Of a stretch of 64,000 nucleotides of DNA, positions 59,158 to 64,000 are shown in pieces. A model generated the notes under the pieces. It worked only from the letters and a program-made list of their open reading frames with translations, was not told the origin of the DNA and ran no database searches. How positions within the stretch are numbered: position 1 is the stretch's first letter; each line of letters opens with the position of its first letter. This stretch comes from Geobacter sp. (lineage in GTDB: Bacteria; Desulfobacterota; Desulfuromonadia; Geobacterales; Geobacteraceae), in assembly GCA_003574885.1 (NCBI GenBank), contig PJFC01000006.1, positions 140,207 through 204,206 on the forward strand, read 5' to 3'. The translations under genes and the position numbers were made by a program.

Positions 59158-60836
59158 ACCTCCTGCAGTTCAACCGCAATATCCGCAGCATCAGGCGCTA
59201 CCGGAACGTGGTACGAGTCCTGTTCAAGTACGGTTTCGATCACATTCTGGAATACCTCAACCTTTCCCAACTGGTCGCCCGCAGCAGGCGTCTGCTGCGC
59301 CGTGACGAATCCGCAATTGCCCAGCTCTCCCCGGCGGAACGGCTCCGGCTGGCGCTGGAAGAGCTGGGACCTACATTCGTCAAACTCGGCCAACTCCTCT
59401 CAACCCGCCCCGACCTTCTCCCCCCTGCCTACATCACCGAGTTCGCCAAACTGCAGGACGACGTCCCCTCCTTTTCCTCAGCCGAAGCCAGAGAGCAGGT
59501 GCGGCAAGAACTGGGAAGGGAGCTGGAAGAGCTCTTTTCTTCCTTCGATTCAAATCCCATTGCCGCCGCCTCCATAGCCCAGGTCCACCGTGCACGGCTG
59601 GTCACCGGCGAAGATGTGGTCGTCAAGATCCGTCGGCCGGGTGTAGTTGAGTTGGTAGAGACCGACATCGATGCCCTCGTGGGACTGGCTTACCTCGCTG
59701 AACGTCATCTACCGGGAAGCGTCATCTACGATCCCATGGGGGTCGTCAAAGAGTTTGCCCGCACCATCCGGCGCGAAATGGACTTCTCCCGGGAAGGGCG
59801 CACCATTGAAAAATTCACTGCCAACTTTAGCGGCGATCCATCCCTTTATTTCCCCCGCGTCTTCTGGCAGGCGACTACCCGCGGCATCCTCACCATGGAA
59901 TATATCGACGGCATCAAGGTATCGGACCTGCCTGCCCTGGAACGGGCCGGGCTCGATCGCGTCACCATAGCCGAACGGGGCGCCGATGCATTTCTGAAAA
60001 TGGTGCTGAACCACGGTTTTTTCCATGGTGACCCCCATCCGGGAAATGTTCTTATCCTCCCGGACAACGTAATCTGCCTTCTCGACTACGGCATGGTCGG
60101 CCGGCTCGATGCCCAGCTCAAGGGGTACCTTACCGACATCCTCCTCGCCATCCTGGATCGGAACGTGGATGAAGTTGTTTCCATCCTCCTCTACTCAGGG
60201 GAAATAACCGACACGCTCGACACCCGGGCTCTTAAGCGGGATCTGTCTGAATTCATCGACAGTTACTATGAAATCCCGCTCCAGGATATCGAAGTGGGCA
60301 GGATGCTCATGGAGTTCATCGAAATCATTACCACCTACCATATCAAAATCCAGCCCGACCTGATGCTCCTTACCAAGGCGCTGGTCACCATCGAGGGGAT
60401 GGGCCGGGAGCTCGACCCCCGGTTCGACATGATAAGCCACCTCCGCCCCCCCATGGAAGCTGTGGTGAAGGAGAAACTCTCCCCCCGCCACATTATCAAA
60501 GACATCAACTCATACGCCATGTCCTACGTCAACCTGGCGAAGAACCTGCCGCGGGATATCAAGGAAATACTCAACAGACTCAATCGCAACAAGCTCAAGA
60601 TCGATCTGGAGCATCGCGGCCTCGACCGTTTCATCAGGGAACTGGATAAATCAATAAACCGTCTATCTTCAAGTCTCATCATCGCCGCGCTCATTGTCGG
60701 TTCTTCCATCATCATGCAAACCGACAAGGGTCCCCTTCTTTTCGAATTTCCGTTATTTGCCTTCCTCGGTTACACCATTGCCGCTTTCATCGGTCTCTGG
60801 TGGGTAATTGCCATCATCCGTTCTGGCCGGCTCTGA
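59151..60836 (+). CDS. UbiB/ABC1/ADCK family atypical kinase
   Basis: A 561-residue membrane-anchored atypical kinase. The conserved ABC1 features are visible: K-x-G-Q as F-V-K-L-G-Q-L-L-S-T-R-P-D (about residue 79), the A-rich loop A-A-A-S-I-A-Q-V-H-R (about 140), the kinase lysine in V-V-V-K-I-R-R-P-G, and H-G-F-F-H-G-D-P-H-P-G-N with L-L-D-Y-G-M-V-G. Two membrane helices close the C-terminus. In quinone-using bacteria UbiB-type proteins support quinone synthesis; Geobacter makes menaquinone, so the substrate is uncertain. It is coupled to the phasin-like gene. Confidence 0.92.
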   Translation: MLNLLQFNRNIRSIRRYRNVVRVLFKYGFDHILEYLNLSQLVARSRRLLRRDESAIAQLSPAERLRLALEELGPTFVKLGQLLSTRPDLLPPAYITEFAKLQDDVPSFSSAEAREQVRQELGRELEELFSSFDSNPIAAASIAQVHRARLVTGEDVVVKIRRPGVVELVETDIDALVGLAYLAERHLPGSVIYDPMGVVKEFARTIRREMDFSREGRTIEKFTANFSGDPSLYFPRVFWQATTRGILTMEYIDGIKVSDLPALERAGLDRVTIAERGADAFLKMVLNHGFFHGDPHPGNVLILPDNVICLLDYGMVGRLDAQLKGYLTDILLAILDRNVDEVVSILLYSGEITDTLDTRALKRDLSEFIDSYYEIPLQDIEVGRMLMEFIEIITTYHIKIQPDLMLLTKALVTIEGMGRELDPRFDMISHLRPPMEAVVKEKLSPRHIIKDINSYAMSYVNLAKNLPRDIKEILNRLNRNKLKIDLEHRGLDRFIRELDKSINRLSSSLIIAALIVGSSIIMQTDKGPLLFEFPLFAFLGYTIAAFIGLWWVIAIIRSGRL

Positions 60837-60871
60837 TTCGCCGGCGCCTGCCCCGAAACCTTTTTAACACC

Positions 60872-60900
60872 TTGAACATACCTGTTTTTTCATATAGATT
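60872..60900 (+). promoter_or_regulatory. Predicted sigma70 promoter of the sensor kinase gene
   Basis: TTGAAC (60872-60877), 17-bp spacer, TAGATT (60895-60900), 36 bp before the kinase ATG. It lies in the 100-bp gap after the UbiB-like gene. Confidence 0.6.
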
Positions 60901-60936
60901 ATCCAGATTAACTATGAATACCTTTTCGGGAGTGCC

Positions 60937-63177
60937 ATGCAGAATCATCCCCTCTCAAATCTGCCCCCCGCGGAACGGAAGAAGCGCAAACGGGAATGGG
61001 TCATCATCGCCCTCTCTCTCCTGTTTATCATCTTCTTCACCGCCGCCGAGATTCACCTCACACGCCTCAGTTCGGAAGTCCCCATGGGGAGCAACATCCT
61101 CATCTTCGGCCTGATCAACATCATCACCCTGCTTATCATCCTTCTCATCTACCTGCTGTTCAGAAATGTCGCAAAAATGTTCATGGAGCGACGCCAGAAC
61201 ATCATCGGCGCCCGTCTGCGCACCAAGCTGGTGCTCGCATTCGTGGGCCTCTCCCTTGTGCCGACCATGCTCCTGTTCTTTGTATCTGCCGGTTTCATCA
61301 ACAACAGCATCCAGAACTGGTTCAACAAACAGGTAGAAACCTCCCTGAACGAATCCATGGAGGTCGCCCAGACCTATTACAAGACATCTGCAGCCAATGC
61401 ACTCTATTACGGTCAGCAACTAAGCGCCACCATCAAGGAGCAGAAGCTCATCAACGAGGAAAACCTCCCTCTCCTGAAGGCCCTTATCCGCCAGAAGCAG
61501 AAGGAATACAACCTAGGGGTAGTCGAGGTATATTCGTCCCAGCGGGAGGAGCTGGTCAGGGCCTCCAACCCGAAGCTGCCGATCGGCGAATTCACCAACC
61601 CCTCATCGGAAGACATCAACGTGGCCTTCAGCGGCAAGGAGTTCACCAGGGTCAACCCGGTTGGAAAAGCCGATCTTATCCGCGGTATCGTTCCGGTCTT
61701 CTCCAACTGGAATCCACATGATGTGGTCGGCGTTGTGGTTGTCAATTACTACGTCCCCTACTCGCTCGTCAGCAAGATGAAGGAAATATCCAACTCCTAT
61801 CAGGAATTCCGCCAGTTAAAGATCCTCAAGAACCCCATTACAACCGGCTACATACTTACACTGTTCCTCATAACCATGGTTATCGTTTTCCTGGCGGTCT
61901 GGTTCGGGGTCTACCTGGCAAAAAGCCTTACCATACCGATACAGGAACTGGCCGAGGCCACTCGCCAGGTCGCTGAGGGAAACCTTGATATTCATCTGGG
62001 TGAACAGGGAAACGACGAGATAGGAATGCTCGTTACCTCGTTCAATAAAATGACTGCGGACCTCCGCAACAACCAGCTGGCGCTGAAGCGGACCAACGAA
62101 GAGGTGGTCCGAAGCAACCAGGAACTGGAGCAACGGCGCCGCTATATGGAAACGGTTTTGAAAAACGTTACGGCAGGTGTCATTTCTGTCGACAAAGCAG
62201 GAATACTCACGACGGTGAACAAATCCGCCGAACGGCTTCTTCACATCACCACCGGCGATGTAATCGGCATGAATTTTCGGGAAGTGCTTCGTACAACCCA
62301 TCTGGACATTGTTAAGGGGATGTTGCGCGACCTGGTGCTTGGGAAGCAGGATACCATCCGTAAGCAGGTCACTATACCGTTCAGGGATGCTAATCTCACC
62401 CTGTTGGTGAACTTGACCGTGCTCAAGGATGAGAACGATGAATTCATGGGAACCGTCGTTGTCTTCGACGATTTGACCCAATTGATCAAAGCCCAGCGCA
62501 TGGCTGCATGGCGCGAGGTTGCACGGCGCATCGCCCACGAAATCAAGAACCCGCTCACACCAATCCAGCTCTCTGCTCAACGACTCAGAAAACGCTACCT
62601 CTCCCGCTTCGGCGAGGACGAGACGGTCTTCGACGAATGTACGGCCATGATCATCAAATCGGTTGATGAACTGAAGACTCTCGTGGATGAATTCTCAAAT
62701 TTTGCCAGAATGCCAGCCGCACAGCCTACCCCCGACAATCTCAATGATATTATCCGGGAAGCCCTTACGCTCTACCAGGAAGCCCATCGCACCATATCTT
62801 TTTCCTTCCAGGCCGATGACTCCATTCCCCTGCTCATGCTTGACCGCGACCAGGTAAAGCGCGTGCTCATCAACCTGCTTGACAACGCCGTAGCTGCAAT
62901 TGACGGCCAAGGGACGGTATCGGTTGAGAGCAACTGCAACCATGAACTGAAGATGGTAACCTTCGTGGTGGCCGATTCCGGTCACGGCATCTCTGCCGAA
63001 GACCGTCCCCGCCTGTTTGAGCCCTATTTCTCAACAAAAAAATCGGGAACAGGTTTGGGTCTCGCCATTGTCAACAGCATCATCTCTGACCACCACGGAT
63101 TCATCAGGGTCAAAAGCAACGTACCTACGGGAACCCGGTTCATCATAGAACTTCCGATCAACGAAACTGCAGAATAG
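60937..63177 (+). CDS. NtrY-like sensor histidine kinase
   Basis: A 746-residue membrane kinase resembling NtrY. Three N-terminal membrane helices (about residues 22-42, 50-72 and 92-113) precede an extracytoplasmic domain of about 190 residues. A fourth helix near 308-330 is followed by HAMP (to about 378), PAS (about 400-500), HisKA with R-I-A-H-E-I-K-N-P-L-T-P (phospho-acceptor histidine about 534) and HATPase motifs L-L-D-N-A-V-A-A-I, D-S-G-H-G-I-S and G-T-G-L-G-L-A-I. No NtrX-type regulator follows in the window, so the partner is encoded elsewhere. Signal unknown; nitrogen or redox is plausible. Confidence 0.92.
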   Translation: MQNHPLSNLPPAERKKRKREWVIIALSLLFIIFFTAAEIHLTRLSSEVPMGSNILIFGLINIITLLIILLIYLLFRNVAKMFMERRQNIIGARLRTKLVLAFVGLSLVPTMLLFFVSAGFINNSIQNWFNKQVETSLNESMEVAQTYYKTSAANALYYGQQLSATIKEQKLINEENLPLLKALIRQKQKEYNLGVVEVYSSQREELVRASNPKLPIGEFTNPSSEDINVAFSGKEFTRVNPVGKADLIRGIVPVFSNWNPHDVVGVVVVNYYVPYSLVSKMKEISNSYQEFRQLKILKNPITTGYILTLFLITMVIVFLAVWFGVYLAKSLTIPIQELAEATRQVAEGNLDIHLGEQGNDEIGMLVTSFNKMTADLRNNQLALKRTNEEVVRSNQELEQRRRYMETVLKNVTAGVISVDKAGILTTVNKSAERLLHITTGDVIGMNFREVLRTTHLDIVKGMLRDLVLGKQDTIRKQVTIPFRDANLTLLVNLTVLKDENDEFMGTVVVFDDLTQLIKAQRMAAWREVARRIAHEIKNPLTPIQLSAQRLRKRYLSRFGEDETVFDECTAMIIKSVDELKTLVDEFSNFARMPAAQPTPDNLNDIIREALTLYQEAHRTISFSFQADDSIPLLMLDRDQVKRVLINLLDNAVAAIDGQGTVSVESNCNHELKMVTFVVADSGHGISAEDRPRLFEPYFSTKKSGTGLGLAIVNSIISDHHGFIRVKSNVPTGTRFIIELPINETAE

Positions 63178-63356
63178 ACCTTCCAAAGATCTCACCAGGA
63201 ACAACTCACCCCTGAAATGCTCTCCCGTCATCCACGCACGGAAATATCCAATGCGTTGATTGGTGTTTTCTAATTGTAATCGACTCTCTATTTTGATATT
63301 TGTATCAGGATCTCCATAACGGAGAGAGCCACTATACAATACAAAGGAGCCAGTCG

Positions 63357-63806
63357 ATGAAAATCCCGCAAATCACCATCTACTCGAAAAATTCGGGGGT
63401 AGAGATCAGCCCCTACGAAAGAAGATCTACGGGCAAGCCGGCAGAAGGCCGGATAGTTCTTCGTTTTTTCAAGTTAGTGGGAAAGTTCCAACCACTTCGG
63501 TTCGTCGTAAACCCATCGGAAGGTTTTGAACTGTCGCGGCTAATTAACCGGATTTGTGAAGCGGGCGGGAAGGAAACGCTCACGCACAAGTACGATAGTT
63601 CCGACGGAGAAACAATCACAAAACTTGCTGTTGAGCGTTACGAACGTAATAATCGGCAGGGCTATGCCTTGAGTATCCAGCGTGGGGATGATAATGTCAA
63701 CGTCTCAACAACCGCCAGTCAATTCCTTTATGCAGCTGAATTCCTGAGACATCTTTCTCTTTCCCAGGCTTGGGTAGAAGCACCTATGCCCGCCAGTTCA
63801 GACTGA
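63357..63806 (+). CDS. Hypothetical protein
   Basis: A 149-residue soluble protein starting at ATG 63357 (M-K-I-P-Q-I-T-I-Y-S-K-N), behind an AAAGGAG site; the frame is open further upstream but without a binding site. Features include G-R-I-V-L-R-F-F-K-L-V-G-K-F-Q and an alternating strand pattern that suggests a small beta domain in the first 75 residues and a helical end. I do not recognise the family. It stands between the sensor kinase and the rRNA operon end, 179 bp from the former, and is convergent to the rRNA genes. Confidence 0.78.
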   Translation: MKIPQITIYSKNSGVEISPYERRSTGKPAEGRIVLRFFKLVGKFQPLRFVVNPSEGFELSRLINRICEAGGKETLTHKYDSSDGETITKLAVERYERNNRQGYALSIQRGDDNVNVSTTASQFLYAAEFLRHLSLSQAWVEAPMPASSD

Positions 63807-63855
63807 TGTCATCATTGATACAAATAAAGTCAAAGCCAATCGACGAAATCGAGAC

Positions 63856-63895
63856 AAAAAAAAAGCTCCACCATTCGCATGAATGGTGGAGCTTT
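63856..63895 (-). terminator. rRNA operon terminator
   Basis: AAGCTCCACCATTC and GAATGGTGGAGCTT form a perfect 14-bp stem with a GCAT loop, followed on the minus strand by a run of T residues (63856-63864) . It lies just after the 5S gene, a strong intrinsic terminator. Confidence 0.93.
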
Positions 63896-63903
63896 CAATA
63901 AAA

Positions 63904-64000
<97 letters not shown>

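Overview
The window is about 64 kb of chromosomal DNA from a member of the Geobacteraceae (Geobacter/Geotalea type, Desulfuromonadota). The evidence is gene order and protein character. There is a fused rpoBC-str-S10-spc superoperon preceded by the tRNA(Thr-Tyr-Gly-Thr)-tuf-rpmG-tRNA(Trp)-secE-nusG-rplKAJL block. There is also leuB-asd-asd-truA-rplM-rpsI-argC, a non-phosphorylating GapN, an HpnI-type hopanoid glycosyltransferase, yebC-ruvCAB, and a GEMM-I riboswitch of the Geobacter cyclic AMP-GMP type. No phage, transposase, CRISPR array or defence island was seen. This is core chromosome with scattered small accessory genes and intergenic repeats.

Layout. (1) 1-25.9 kb, all minus strand: read in the direction of transcription, tandem sigma70 promoters (about 25.77-25.85 kb) drive four tRNAs, tuf copy 2, rpmG, tRNA-Trp, secE, nusG, rplK, rplA, an L10 leader, rplJ, rplL, an attenuator hairpin, rpoB and rpoC. 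A second promoter (about 11.96-11.98 kb) then drives rpsL, rpsG, fusA, tuf copy 1, rpsJ and the S10 and spc ribosomal protein genes, down to rplR, which is cut by the window start. The two tuf genes lie in blocks of about 1.2 kb that look identical. (2) 25.9-36.1 kb, minus: a YgiQ radical SAM protein, argC, rpsI, rplM, truA, two structurally different aspartate-semialdehyde dehydrogenases in a row, leuB and gapN. Intergenic inverted-repeat elements sit between several of these genes. (3) 36.2-44.9 kb, mixed strands: a zinc-ribbon mini-protein, a KefB-like antiporter, an Smr protein overlapping a MutY-like glycosylase without an iron-sulfur site, DUF1499, MsrA, HpnI, a DTW-domain tRNA modification enzyme next to a rhomboid-like membrane protein, and an RRM protein.

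(4) 44.9-50.3 kb, minus: a run of small exported proteins. The first is a DUF4382 lipoprotein under a cyclic-dinucleotide riboswitch whose 3' half overlaps an intrinsic terminator. It is followed by a protein built from nine 11-residue repeats, a YidB/DUF937 protein, a periplasmic helix-hairpin-helix protein, a small periplasmic protein, an unknown cytoplasmic protein and a DUF294 nucleotidyltransferase-like protein. (5) 50.4-53.6 kb, minus: an ActP-type acetate symporter, its DUF485 partner and an IclR regulator, which suits an acetate-oxidising organism. (6) 54.2-63.8 kb, plus: yebC, ruvC, ruvA, ruvB, an Hda/DnaA-like AAA protein, queH, DUF2905, a phasin-like protein overlapping a UbiB-family kinase, an NtrY-like sensor kinase and an unknown protein. 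(7) At the right edge, on the minus strand, is the 3' end of an rRNA operon (5S rRNA and its terminator).

All assignments were made by reading the sequence and from knowledge of the families. No database search, alignment or folding program was run.
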